From JAOPZW01 sp963803375 (GTDB taxonomy: Bacteria; Actinomycetota; Thermoleophilia; Solirubrobacterales; Solirubrobacteraceae), in NCBI GenBank assembly GCA_963803375.1, contig CAWDMB010000014.1, positions 1 through 64,000 on the forward strand: 64,000 nucleotides of DNA, written 5' to 3'. Below, piece after piece: positions 7,151 to 15,921 of the stretch. The notes under the pieces were generated by a model. That model was not told where the DNA came from. It saw nothing but the letters and a program-made list of their open reading frames with translations, and did not search any database. A program made the translations under genes and the position numbers. Numbering within the stretch: the stretch's first letter is position 1; every line of letters begins with the position of its first letter.

Positions 7151-8544
7151 CCGACCACCCACGTGTCCTTGCCGCCGCCGTTCTGCGAGGAGTTGACGAC
7201 CAGGGCGCCGGCGTCGAGGGCCACCCGCGTCAGCCCGCCGGGAAGCACCGAGGCGTCCTCGCCGGCCAGGAACACGAAGACGCGCAGGTCGACGTGGCGG
7301 GGCTCCAGGCGCCCATCGACGACCGTGGGGTGGCGGGAGAGGGGCACGAGCTCCTGGGCGACGTACCCGTCGGGGCGACGGCGCACGTCATCGGCGGCGG
7401 CGAGGCGGTCCTCCTCGGTTGCGTGCGGACCGATGAGCACGCCGTGGCCGCCGCTGGCCTCGCGGGGCTTGATGACGAGGTCCTCCACGTGGCGCAGGAC
7501 GCGCTCGAGCACCCCGGGCACGGCAAGGTCGTAGGTGCGGACCGACCCCACGAGCGGCTCCTGTTCCAGGTAGAAGCGGATCATGTCCTCGACGTAGGCG
7601 TGCACGAGCTTGTCGTCGGCCACCCCCGCGCCGAGCGCGTTGACCAGGCCGACCTGGCCCCGGCGCCAGGGCTCGTGCAGCACGCCGGCGACGTCGGTGA
7701 GGCGCCCGTCCTCGCCGGTCAGGCGGTCCTCGTCGGTGCGCCGGTAGACGACGTCGACCCGTCGCGCGCGGTGGCCCAGGCGCGCATAGAGCCCGTCGCC
7801 GGCCACGTCGAGGTCCGCCACCTCCACGAGCGGCAGCCCGAGGCGCTCGGCGACCGTGCAGTGCTCCCACCACGCGCTGTTCGCCGGCCCGTCGGTGAGC
7901 ACGACCACGAGCGGGTCCGCGCACCCCGCGGGCGCGGCGGCGCGCAGGGCGCCCCCGAGCATGGCGAAGGCGTCGTCGACGCGGCGCCGGCCGTCGTGCG
8001 CCAGCGGCAGGTGGCGGTCCAGCAGCTCGCGGGCGGCGACCGCGTAGGCGATCCCCGACGGCGTGCGCACGTTGTCCTCGAGGACGAGGAAGCGCCCGTC
8101 GTGGTCGCGCACGACGTCGAGCCCGGCGACCGCGACGCCGCCGGCCACGCGCGCGCCGGCCATCGCCGGCTCGTAGTACGAGGCGGTCTCGATGACGTGG
8201 GCGGGGACGACGCCGGCCGCGACGATGCGCTGCTCGGCGTAGACGTCGGTCACGAAGGCGTCCAGCGCGCGCACGCGCTGGATCAGCCCCGCCTCGAGGT
8301 AGCGCCACTCCTCGCCGACGAGCACCCGAGGAACGGGATCGACGGTGAACGAGCCGTCGGTCTCGTCGCCGAAGGTGACGCCGCGCGCGGCCACGTCGGC
8401 GACGACGTCGCGCTCGAGCGCGCGCAGGTCCCGGCCGCCGAGCGCGTTCAGCAGCGCGCGGTACTGGGGCCGGGGAACGCCCGCCTCCACGAAGGCCTCC
8501 TCGTAGAAGGCCACGCCCTCGACGTCCCGCGCCGTGCCCGCCAC
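7147..8544 (-). CDS. circularly permuted ATP-grasp protein (COG2308 type)
   Basis: The GTG at 8544 gives 465 aa. FYEEAFVEAG near the start, GSFTVDPVPRVL, VLEDNVRTPSGIAYAV, VDVVYRRTDEDRL, ALGAGVADDKLVHAYVEDM and VIKPREASGGHGVLIG are conserved blocks of the circularly permuted ATP-grasp type 2 family. The phosphate-binding and Mg-binding halves are exchanged in order relative to normal ATP-grasp enzymes. The C-terminus, NSSQNGGGKDTW, is typical. Such proteins are predicted carboxylate-amine ligases, and many neighbour an alpha-E protein or a transglutaminase. Neither is here; the partners are PuuD-type and AsnO-like genes instead. The start is uncertain because upstream in-frame sequence is Arg-rich and improbable. 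Confidence 0.85.
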   Translation of the reverse strand: MAGTARDVEGVAFYEEAFVEAGVPRPQYRALLNALGGRDLRALERDVVADVAARGVTFGDETDGSFTVDPVPRVLVGEEWRYLEAGLIQRVRALDAFVTDVYAEQRIVAAGVVPAHVIETASYYEPAMAGARVAGGVAVAGLDVVRDHDGRFLVLEDNVRTPSGIAYAVAARELLDRHLPLAHDGRRRVDDAFAMLGGALRAAAPAGCADPLVVVLTDGPANSAWWEHCTVAERLGLPLVEVADLDVAGDGLYARLGHRARRVDVVYRRTDEDRLTGEDGRLTDVAGVLHEPWRRGQVGLVNALGAGVADDKLVHAYVEDMIRFYLEQEPLVGSVRTYDLAVPGVLERVLRHVEDLVIKPREASGGHGVLIGPHATEEDRLAAADDVRRRPDGYVAQELVPLSRHPTVVDGRLEPRHVDLRVFVFLAGEDASVLPGGLTRVALDAGALVVNSSQNGGGKDTWVVG

Positions 8545-8742
8545 GGCGAACAGTCTCGACCACCGGGCCGAGGCGTACCTGGGCCGTGGGGACAACCGTG
8601 GCCGGGCCGCCTTGGACCGGATGGCGAAGGGTGGGCGGCCCAGTGCTCGCGCTAGGCGGCGTGCTTGCCGGCGAGCCCGACGACGTCGACGCCGCCTCGG
8701 CCGACTCGATCCACGCGCGCGTCCCCGCGATCCCAAAATTGA

Positions 8743-8793
8743 GGTTGCGTGATGCAACCCGGTCGGTTTATCGTCCGTAGCATGATGCAACCG
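8743..8793 (+). promoter_or_regulatory. operator/promoter of the homogentisate operon
   Basis: A 6-bp inverted repeat GGTTGC-GTGAT-GCAACC (8743-8759) is followed 25 bp later by another GATGCAACCG half-site (8784-8793). A TTGCGT/TTATCG pair with 17-bp spacing (from 8745) could be the promoter, so a repressor on the palindrome would block the -35 box. A clear ribosome site (GGAGG, 8798-8802) and the first ATG follow. The binding protein is unknown; a MarR-, IclR- or GntR-type factor is plausible. Confidence 0.5.
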
Positions 8794-8807
8794 ACCTGGA
8801 GGTCGTC

Positions 8808-8930
8808 ATGAGCCCCGCCGACGTGCCCGGCCCCGTCATCACCACCGACACGCTCTTCCCCTGGCTTGCGATGCTCGCGCCCGCGCCCGTCGAGGAGCCG
8901 CAGGACGAGCCGCTCCCAGAGGCCGCGTGA
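8808..8930 (+). CDS. 40-residue leader-encoded peptide
   Basis: An ATG six bases after a good GGAGG site opens a 40-codon frame, MSPADVPGPVITTDTLFPW and so on, ending in an acidic Pro/Glu-rich tail. Its TGA overlaps the GTG of the thioesterase gene. The strong ribosome site and exact stop-start overlap argue that it is translated. It could be a small functional peptide or a translational coupling leader for the operon. No conserved family is recognised. Confidence 0.5.
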   Translation: MSPADVPGPVITTDTLFPWLAMLAPAPVEEPQDEPLPEAA

Positions 8931-9463
8931 GGCCCGACCCCGGGTCCTCCCCCAACGGCGCGGCGAGCGGACCCGGCCAGTCGCTCGTCGCCGCCGCGCT
9001 GCCCGACCCGGTCGCCGCGGCCGGTACGCTGGCCGCGCTGCCCGGCCTCGAGGCGCTGCGCCGGATCGCCGCCGGCGAGCTGCCCCCGCCGGCGATCGCG
9101 ACGCTGCTCGGGATCGAGATCGACGAGGTCGAGCACGGCCGCGTCGTCTTCGCGACCATCCCCGGCGAGCAGCACTACAACCCGATCGGCTCGGTCCACG
9201 GCGGCCTGGCCGCCACGCTCCTGGACTCGGCCACGGGCTGCGCCCTGCACTCGGTGCTCGCGGCGGGCGAGAGCTACACGACGCTCGACCTCGCGGTCAC
9301 CTACCTGCGTCCGATCACGCGCGAGACCGGCCGCGTTCTGTGCGAGGGGCGCCTCGGCCATCGCGGGCGCGCGGTGGCCACGGCGGACGCGGCGGTGGTG
9401 GCCGAAGCGACGGGCAAGCTCCTCGCGCAGGGACGCGCGACCCTGCTCATGCGCTCGCGCTAG
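8927..9463 (+). CDS. PaaI-family hotdog thioesterase
   Basis: The 178-aa protein starts at a GTG overlapping the preceding stop. The hotdog core contains HYNPIGSVHGGLAATLLDSA, with the HGG motif of PaaI/YdiI thioesterases, and then YTTLDLAVTYLRPI. Residues 1-60 are an extra Ala/Pro-rich region. Such enzymes hydrolyse aryl- or acyl-CoA thioesters in the cytoplasm. Its place at the head of the tyrosine-degradation operon suggests it relieves a CoA ester formed during aromatic catabolism; this is inferred from context. Confidence 0.85.
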   Translation: MRPDPGSSPNGAASGPGQSLVAAALPDPVAAAGTLAALPGLEALRRIAAGELPPPAIATLLGIEIDEVEHGRVVFATIPGEQHYNPIGSVHGGLAATLLDSATGCALHSVLAAGESYTTLDLAVTYLRPITRETGRVLCEGRLGHRGRAVATADAAVVAEATGKLLAQGRATLLMRSR

Positions 9464-9508
9464 GTGTACGACCCGAGGAGGTTGTTCGGGCACGCGCAGG
9501 GCGGAATC

Positions 9509-10651
9509 ATGCAGCGCATGTCCACGCCCGCCGCCCCTCGCACGGCCACGCCGCCGGTGCCCGACCACGACCCGATGCCGCTCAACGGGGTCCACCATGT
9601 CGAGCTCTACGTGGGCAACGCGCTGCAGGCCGCGTTCTTCTACGCGCGCGCCTTCGGCTTCCGGCGCGCCGCCTATCGCGGCCTGGAGACCGGCGCGCGC
9701 GACGCGGTCTCGCACGTCCTCGTCCAGGGCCGCATCCGCCTCGTGCTCACGGGTGCCCTGGACTCCGCGTCGCCCGTGGCCGCGCACCAGCACCACCACG
9801 GCGACGGCGTCCGGGTCATCGCGCTCAGCGTGCCCGATGCGGCGCACGCCTTCCGCCACGCGGTCGAGCGCGGGGCGACCGGCGTCGCCGAGCCGCACGA
9901 GCTCTCCGACGACCGCGGCACGGTCCGGCTCGCGTCGATCGAGACCTACGGTGAAACGCTGCACACGTTCGTCGAGCGCGGTGGCTATGCCGGGCCGTTC
10001 CTGCCCGGCTTCGAGGCCGTCGACGACGGCACGCCGGACAGCGGGATGCTCCTCGCCATCGACCACATCGTCGGCAACGTCGAGCTCGGGGCGATGGAGC
10101 GCTGGGTGAAGTTCTACGAGGACGTCTTCGGGATGACCGAGATGATCCACTTCTCCGACGACGACATCTCGACGGAGTACTCGGCGCTGATGTCGAAGGT
10201 CGTCACCGACGGCACGGGGCTCGTGAAGTTCCCGATCAACGAGCCGGCCGCGGGCAAGCGCAAGTCGCAGATCGACGAGTACCTCGACTACTACGAGGGC
10301 GCGGGCGCCCAGCACATCGCGGTGGCCACGCGCGACATCGTCGGCACCGTGGCCGAGATGCGCCGCCGCGGGGTCGAGTTCCTGACGATCCCGCCCGCGT
10401 ACTACGACGACGTGCCCGCGCGCGTGCCGGAGGTGGGCGGGCAGCTCGCCGGCCTGCGCGAGCAGGGCATCCTCGTGGACCGCGACGACGAGGGCTACCT
10501 GCTGCAGATCTTCACCAAGCCGGTCGGCGACCGCCCGACGATCTTCTTCGAGGTCATCGAGCGCCACGGCGCGCGCGGGTTCGGCGACGGCAACTTCAAG
10601 GCGCTGTTCGAGGCGATCGAGCGCGAGCAGGAGCGCCGCGGCAACCTCTGA
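9509..10651 (+). CDS. hpd: 4-hydroxyphenylpyruvate dioxygenase
   Basis: Two VOC repeats make up the 380-aa enzyme that converts 4-hydroxyphenylpyruvate to homogentisate with O2 and Fe(II). The metal ligands are visible: His in AIDHIVGN (near residue 186), His in GAQHIAVAT (near 269) and Glu in IFFEVIERHG (near 349). The C-terminal gate helix GFGDGNFKALFEAIE is present. I chose the ATG at 9509, preceded by a GGCGGA site, over a GTG at 9464. The gene sits between the thioesterase and hmgA genes, so two consecutive steps of tyrosine degradation are encoded together. Confidence 0.95.
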   Translation: MQRMSTPAAPRTATPPVPDHDPMPLNGVHHVELYVGNALQAAFFYARAFGFRRAAYRGLETGARDAVSHVLVQGRIRLVLTGALDSASPVAAHQHHHGDGVRVIALSVPDAAHAFRHAVERGATGVAEPHELSDDRGTVRLASIETYGETLHTFVERGGYAGPFLPGFEAVDDGTPDSGMLLAIDHIVGNVELGAMERWVKFYEDVFGMTEMIHFSDDDISTEYSALMSKVVTDGTGLVKFPINEPAAGKRKSQIDEYLDYYEGAGAQHIAVATRDIVGTVAEMRRRGVEFLTIPPAYYDDVPARVPEVGGQLAGLREQGILVDRDDEGYLLQIFTKPVGDRPTIFFEVIERHGARGFGDGNFKALFEAIEREQERRGNL

Positions 10652-10668
10652 GAGGACCCAGATCGACC

Positions 10669-11859
10669 ATGCGCTATCACAGCCTCGGCGACGTCCCGCC
10701 CAAGCGCCACGCCCAGACGCGGCGCGACGGGCGGCTGCTGACCGAGGAGGTCCTCGGCTACGAGGGCTTCTCGGGCAACGAGTCGATCCTCTACCACCTG
10801 CACTCGCCGTGCCGGCTGGACGACGTCGGCGCGTTCACGCCGATCGCGCGCGACGAGTGGGTGCCCGAGACCCACGTCCACCGGCTCTCGGACACGCGTC
10901 CGATCGAGGCGGGCGGCGATCCGCTCAGCGGCCGCCGGCTGCTCATGTTCAACGGCGACCTCGAGGTCTCGGTCTGCAAGCCGACCGAGCCGATGGAGGG
11001 CTTCTTCCGCAACGGCGAGGGCGACGAGGTCGTCTACGTCCATCGCGGCAGCGGCGTGCTCGACACGGTCTTCGGCCGCGTGCCGTATCGCGAGAAGGAC
11101 TACGTCGTGATCCCGCGCGGAACGACGCACCGCTGGGCGCCGGACGACGGCGTCGAGCAGCACTGGATCTGCTTCCACACCCCGGGCGAGATCGAGACCC
11201 CCAACCGCTACCGCAACCGCTACGGGCAGCTGCTCGAGCACGCGCCGTTCTCCCAGCGCGACTTCCACCCGCCGCTCGCGCTCGAGACCTCCGACGAGGA
11301 GGGCGAGTTCCACGTCCGCGTCCGCGTCCGCGACGGCGTGCAGGCCTACGTCCTCGACCGCCACCCGTTCGACGTCGTCGGCTGGGACGGCTACGTCTAC
11401 CCCTACACGTTCAGCGCGCTGGACTTCGAGCCGCGCGCGGGGCGCTTCCACCTCCCGCCGCCGGCCCACCAGACGTTCCAGGGCCCGAACTTCGTCATCT
11501 GCACGTTCGCGCCGCGGATGCTCGACTGGGACGAGACCGCCGTGCCGCTGCCCTACCACCACTCGAACATCCAGTCCGAGGAGGTCATGTTCTACGCCGA
11601 CGGCGACTACGCCGCGCGCAAGGGCGTCGACGTCGGCTGCATGACGCTGCACCCGAGCGGCCTACCGCACGGGCCGCAGCCCGGGACGGTCGAGAAGGCG
11701 CTCGGCGCGACTTCGACGAGCGAGCTCGCCGTCATGTGGGACACGTTCAGCCCGCTACGCCTCACGACGCTGTGGCGCGAGCACGACAACCCCGACTACG
11801 CGTTCTCCTGGAACGAGGACAAGGCGACCGAGCTCGCGGCCGCGCCCGTCAGCCCCTGA
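10669..11859 (+). CDS. hmgA: homogentisate 1,2-dioxygenase
   Basis: The 396-aa cupin-type ring-cleaving dioxygenase opens homogentisate to maleylacetoacetate. Family blocks include FNGDLEVSVCKPTEPM, VVIPRGTTHRW, GYVYPYTFSALDF and the metal region PYHHSNIQSEEVMFY with a later LHPSGLPHGP, which supplies the His-Glu-His iron ligands. It is shorter than the roughly 430-aa proteobacterial and human enzymes, as in other actinobacteria. It starts 17 bp after hpd. The next pathway genes (isomerase and fumarylacetoacetase) are not in this window. Confidence 0.93.
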   Translation: MRYHSLGDVPPKRHAQTRRDGRLLTEEVLGYEGFSGNESILYHLHSPCRLDDVGAFTPIARDEWVPETHVHRLSDTRPIEAGGDPLSGRRLLMFNGDLEVSVCKPTEPMEGFFRNGEGDEVVYVHRGSGVLDTVFGRVPYREKDYVVIPRGTTHRWAPDDGVEQHWICFHTPGEIETPNRYRNRYGQLLEHAPFSQRDFHPPLALETSDEEGEFHVRVRVRDGVQAYVLDRHPFDVVGWDGYVYPYTFSALDFEPRAGRFHLPPPAHQTFQGPNFVICTFAPRMLDWDETAVPLPYHHSNIQSEEVMFYADGDYAARKGVDVGCMTLHPSGLPHGPQPGTVEKALGATSTSELAVMWDTFSPLRLTTLWREHDNPDYAFSWNEDKATELAAAPVSP

Positions 11860-11880
11860 CGCTCACGCGCCGGGCCCGCC

Positions 11881-13224
11881 TCAGCCGCCGCGCTCGACCG
11901 GCAGCACGACCTCGAAGCGCGTGTCGCCGCGCTCCGAGCGCACGGTCATCGTCCCGCCGTGGTGCTGGGTGACGATGCGGTAGGCGATGTCGAGCCCGAG
12001 GCCGGTCCCCTGGCCGACGTCCTTGGTGGTGAAGAACGGCTCGAAGACCCGCGCATGCGCCGCGGGTGGGATGCCCGTGCCGTCGTCGGCGACCTCGACG
12101 CGCACGCGGTCGCCGACCCTGGAGGTCGTGATCCGGATCGTCCCGCCGGGAGCCGCGGTGATGGCGTTGTCGACGAGGTTCGTCCAGACCTGGTTGAGCT
12201 CGGACCCGAACGCGGTCAGCCGCGGCAGCGTGCGGTCGAAGTCGCGCTCGACGGTCACCTCGCCGCGCTTGAGCTTGTGCCCGAGGATCTTCAGCGTCGC
12301 CTCGAGGCCGTCGTGGACGTCGATCTCCTGCTCGTTGGCGCGATCCATGTAGGAGTAGTCCTTGATCGCCCGCACGAGCTCCGAGACGCGCCCGACGTTC
12401 GCGCGCACGTCCTCGAGCGAGCGCTCGGCGACGACCGCGGCGGCGAGGTAGGGGATCGTCGCGGGGTCCTCGACCGAGCGCGCCCAGCTCGCGTCGAGGC
12501 CGGCGTCGGCGAGCTCGCCGGCCACGGCGGCGGCGCCGGGGACGCGGAGCGCTTCGAGCGCGTCGAGCAGCTCGTCCTCGCGGTCGGCCCGGGCCAGCCC
12601 GGACAGCGGCTCGGCGTCGGCGGCCTGGGCGCTCGCCGCCCGGGCCCGCGCGGCCAGGACGCCGTCGCCGGGGGCGCGGTCCAGCAGCGCCCGCAGGGCG
12701 TTGCCCGCGGCGTCGGCGTCGCGCCGGGCGGCGGCCGCCGGGTTGTTGAGCTCGTGTGCGAGCCCGGCCGAGAGCGAGCCGAGCGCCGCGAGCTTCTCGC
12801 GCTGGTCGCGGGCCTGGGCGACCCGACCGCCGACGCTCCAGGCCAGGCGGGCGACGCGGCTCAGGACGGCCGGCTCCTCGAGGCACAATCGGCGGAAGGC
12901 GTCGGCCGGGACGCGCAGCACGCGGCTCGGGGCACGCGCGACCTCGTTGGCGCCGTAGGGCGTGTCGAGCAGGATCATCGTCGCGCCCGAGTACGTGACC
13001 GGCTGGTGGACGGCGAACGTCATCCGCTGGCCGTCGACGTGCCCGTAGGCCTCCGTCTCGCCCTCGACGAGCACGTAGAACGCGGCGGGCGTCTCGCCCT
13101 CGCGCCACGTGTGCTCGCCCGGCGCGAGCAGCAGCTCCTCGGTGTCGGCGGCGAGTGCGTCGACGCGCGCCGGATCGACGCCGGCGAGCAGGTCGATCGA
13201 CCCGAGCGCCTCGCGGCCCGTCAC
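11881..13224 (-). CDS. histidine kinase with N-terminal cyclic-nucleotide-binding-like domain
   Basis: The 447-aa protein has a CRP-type sensor fold at residues 1-130 (EHTWREGETPAAFYVLVEGE). A histidine-kinase dimerisation helix follows with the phospho-acceptor in LAHELNNPAAAARR near residue 165, then an ATPase domain with NLVDNAITA, VADDGTGIPP and GTGLGLDIAYRI. There are no membrane segments, so it is a cytoplasmic sensor. It starts at a GTG overlapping the stop of the receiver/flavoprotein gene, so the two form one signalling unit. This pairing recurs in actinobacteria as I recall. The ligand of the CRP-like domain is unknown. Confidence 0.9.
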   Translation of the reverse strand: MTGREALGSIDLLAGVDPARVDALAADTEELLLAPGEHTWREGETPAAFYVLVEGETEAYGHVDGQRMTFAVHQPVTYSGATMILLDTPYGANEVARAPSRVLRVPADAFRRLCLEEPAVLSRVARLAWSVGGRVAQARDQREKLAALGSLSAGLAHELNNPAAAARRDADAAGNALRALLDRAPGDGVLAARARAASAQAADAEPLSGLARADREDELLDALEALRVPGAAAVAGELADAGLDASWARSVEDPATIPYLAAAVVAERSLEDVRANVGRVSELVRAIKDYSYMDRANEQEIDVHDGLEATLKILGHKLKRGEVTVERDFDRTLPRLTAFGSELNQVWTNLVDNAITAAPGGTIRITTSRVGDRVRVEVADDGTGIPPAAHARVFEPFFTTKDVGQGTGLGLDIAYRIVTQHHGGTMTVRSERGDTRFEVVLPVERGG

Positions 13225-14876
13225 TCGAGCGCCCCGACGTACTGGTGGACGAACTGCACGGCCATCGAGCCCTCCCCGACGGCCGAGGCGACGCGCTTGA
13301 TCGACTGGTGGCGCACGTCGCCCGCGACGAAGACGCCGGGCACGCTGGTCTCGAGCAGGTACGGATCGCGCTCGGCCTTCCAGCGCCCGTCGAGGGCGGC
13401 GACGTCCGGGCCCGAGAGCACGAAGCCGCGCTCGTCGCGGGCGATGAGGTCGCCGAGCCAGTCGGTGTGCGGGCTGGCTCCGATGAAGACGAAGACCGAG
13501 GAGCCCCGCACGCGCTCCTCGCCGCGCGGGCCGCGGAGCGTGATCGCCTCGAGGCGCTCGCCGCCGTGCAGGGCCGTGATCTGCGTGGCCGCCAGGATGT
13601 CGATGTTGGGCGCCTGCGCGATGCGGTCGATGAGGTAGCGCGACATGCTCGCCTCGAGGCCGCCGCCGCGGACGACGATCGAGACCTGCATCGCGACGCG
13701 CGCGAGGAAGAGCGCGGCCTGGCCGGCCGAGTTGCCGGCGCCGACGATGAAGACGCGCTCGCCCTCGCAGGCGAGCGCCTCCGTGCGCGCCGCGCCGTAG
13801 TACAGGCCGCGCCCGGCGAGCTCGTCGGCGCCCGGGACGTCGAGCCGGCGGTAGGAGACGCCGGTGGCGACCAGGACTGCGTGGGCGGCGAGCTCGCCGC
13901 CGTCGTCGAGGCTGATCACGCGGGCCGGCCCGCGCGACTCGATCGCCGCGGCCTCGCGCACGGCGACGACCTCGGCGCCGAAGCGGCGCGCCTGCGACGT
14001 GGCGCGCTCGGTCAGCTCGCGGCCCGAGAGCCCCTGCGGAAAGCCGAGGTAGTTCTCGATCCGCGAGCTCGTGCCCGCCTGCCCGCCCGGCGCCTCGCGC
14101 TCGACGAGGACCGTCCGCAGACCCTCCGAGGCGCCGTAGACCGCGGCGGCGAGGCCGGCCGGCCCGGCGCCGACGATGACGAGGTCGTAGAAGTCCTCGC
14201 CGGCCGTCGTCGGCAGCCCGACCCGGTCGGCAACGCGCACGAGCTCGGGGGCGACGAGCGCCTCGCCGTCCTCGAAGACGACGACCGGCAGGCGCTCGGG
14301 GTCGGCGCCGGCGGCGTTCAGGAGGCGGGCCGCCTCCACCGAGCGCTCGCCGTCGAGCCAGCGGTACGGGATCAGGTTGCGCGCGAGGAAGTCCTTGAGC
14401 TCGTGCGACTCGCGCGACCAGCGGTGCCCGATCACCCGCAGCCCGCCCCGGCCCGCCGCCTCGGCCGCCTCCCAGTCGCGCAGGAGGTCGTCGACGACCG
14501 GGAAGAGGTCGTCGCCCGGGTCCCACGGCTTCGTGATGTACTGGTCCAGGCCGACGTCGTTGATCGCGCGGATCGCGGCCTCGCTGTCGGAGTACGCGGT
14601 GAGCAGCACGCGCTTGACGTCGGGCCAGTCGGCCACCGCCCGCCCCAGGAAGGTGATGCCGTCAATGCGCGGCATGCGCTGGTCGGCGACGAGCAGCGCG
14701 ACGCGGTCGCCGCGCAGGGCGAGCTCGGCCAGTGCGTCGAGCGCCTCCTGGCCCGAGCCGACCGCAACGATCCGGAAGCGCTCGCCGTAGCGCCCGCGCA
14801 GGTCGCGCTGGACGGCGCGAAGGACGCCGGCGTCGTCGTCGACGCAGAGGATCACCGCCTTGGAGCGCTCCGCCAT
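13221..14876 (-). CDS. fused response-regulator receiver and thioredoxin-reductase-like flavoprotein
   Basis: In this 551-aa protein, residues 1-130 are a CheY-like receiver (ILCVDDDAGVL, phospho-acceptor Asp in VADQRMPRIDG, conserved Lys in YITKPWD). Residues about 215-540 are an FAD/NAD(P)H fold (DLVIVGAGPAGLAAAVYG, ERVFIVGAGNSAGQAA, GVFVAGDVRHQSIKRVASAV). The redox-active CxxC of thioredoxin reductase is absent: the expected place reads GLYYGAARTEALACEG with one Cys. It therefore cannot act as a normal disulfide reductase. The first gene of the pair, it probably receives phosphate from the CRP-domain kinase; the output is unknown. Confidence 0.9.
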   Translation of the reverse strand: MAERSKAVILCVDDDAGVLRAVQRDLRGRYGERFRIVAVGSGQEALDALAELALRGDRVALLVADQRMPRIDGITFLGRAVADWPDVKRVLLTAYSDSEAAIRAINDVGLDQYITKPWDPGDDLFPVVDDLLRDWEAAEAAGRGGLRVIGHRWSRESHELKDFLARNLIPYRWLDGERSVEAARLLNAAGADPERLPVVVFEDGEALVAPELVRVADRVGLPTTAGEDFYDLVIVGAGPAGLAAAVYGASEGLRTVLVEREAPGGQAGTSSRIENYLGFPQGLSGRELTERATSQARRFGAEVVAVREAAAIESRGPARVISLDDGGELAAHAVLVATGVSYRRLDVPGADELAGRGLYYGAARTEALACEGERVFIVGAGNSAGQAALFLARVAMQVSIVVRGGGLEASMSRYLIDRIAQAPNIDILAATQITALHGGERLEAITLRGPRGEERVRGSSVFVFIGASPHTDWLGDLIARDERGFVLSGPDVAALDGRWKAERDPYLLETSVPGVFVAGDVRHQSIKRVASAVGEGSMAVQFVHQYVGALE

Positions 14877-14929
14877 GGACGGTCAATTGTGCCCTACCCG
14901 TGATCGGGCCCCGCGTGGGCGCCCGTACG

Positions 14930-15910
14930 ATGCCGCCGGTGATCGCCCCCTTCACCTGGCGCGACGGCGAGCGTGTGATCCGCTTCGGGCGCGGCGCGCT
15001 CGCCGACGCGCCGGCGCTGCTCGGCGAGGGCTACGTGCTGCTGACGACGTCGCGCGCCCGCGAGACCGCGCCGGCGGTCGCCGGCGGCGCCGCCGCCGTG
15101 CACGAGGTGCCGGCGGGCGACGTCGCCGACATCGCAGCCGAGCTGCGCGACCGCGTCGCCGGCGAGCTGCTCGTGGCACTGGGCGGCGGGCGCGTCGTGG
15201 ACGTCGCCAAGGCGCTCGCCGCGGCCGCGGGCGCGCCGGTCCGGGCGGCCGCGATCCCGACGACGCTGAGCGCGGCCGAGATGACGACCGCGCATCGCCA
15301 GGCGGCCGGGGCCCCCGAGAGCGCCCGGCAGGTCCGGCCGGCGATCGTCGTCAACGACCCGGCCCTCAGCGCCTCCCAGCCGCCCGCCGAGCGGGCCGCG
15401 AGCACGGCCAACGCGCTCGGCCACGCCGTCGAGGCGCCGTGCACGACGGCGGCGAGCCCGGTGCCGGTCATGGCGGCCGAGCGGGCGACCGGGTTGCTGG
15501 CTCGCGACGAGGACGACGACGCGCTCGCGCTCGGCGCGCTGCTCTCGGGCTACGCGATGGACGCGACCGGCTACGGCCTGCACCACGTGCTCAGCCAGAC
15601 GCTGCGCGCGGTCGCCGGGCTCGGCCACGGCGCCGCCAACGCGGCGCTGCTGGCGCACACCGCGGCGGCGCTGCGCGGCCGCGCGCCGGCGGCCCTCGCC
15701 GGCCTCGACGCGGTCGCCGGCCGGCCCGTCGAGGAGCTCGCGCGGGAGCTCGCCCGCCGGGCCGGCACGACGCGCCTGCGCGACCTCGGCGTCGAGCCCT
15801 CGACGCTCGACGCCGTCGCCGACGCCGCCGCCCGCCGCCCGCAGCTCGCGGTCACCCCGCCGGCGGCCGAGCGTCCCGAGCTCGCGTCGCTGCTGCGCGC
15901 CGCGTGGTAG
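14930..15910 (+). CDS. iron-containing alcohol dehydrogenase family, maleylacetate-reductase-like
   Basis: The 326-aa protein has the dinucleotide-binding GGGRVVDVAKALAAA and IPTTLSAAEMT blocks of the Fe-ADH superfamily. A C-terminal helical domain carries NALGHAVEAPCTT, GLHHVLSQTLR and GLGHGAANAALLAH, whose His residues are the likely metal ligands. Within the family it is closest in layout to maleylacetate reductases, which reduce maleylacetate to 3-oxoadipate. It is divergent from the response-regulator gene and upstream of tldD, neither of which specifies the substrate. The ATG at 14930 is preferred. Confidence 0.75.
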   Translation: MPPVIAPFTWRDGERVIRFGRGALADAPALLGEGYVLLTTSRARETAPAVAGGAAAVHEVPAGDVADIAAELRDRVAGELLVALGGGRVVDVAKALAAAAGAPVRAAAIPTTLSAAEMTTAHRQAAGAPESARQVRPAIVVNDPALSASQPPAERAASTANALGHAVEAPCTTAASPVPVMAAERATGLLARDEDDDALALGALLSGYAMDATGYGLHHVLSQTLRAVAGLGHGAANAALLAHTAAALRGRAPAALAGLDAVAGRPVEELARELARRAGTTRLRDLGVEPSTLDAVADAAARRPQLAVTPPAAERPELASLLRAAW

Positions 15911-15921
15911 GAACCCGCGGG

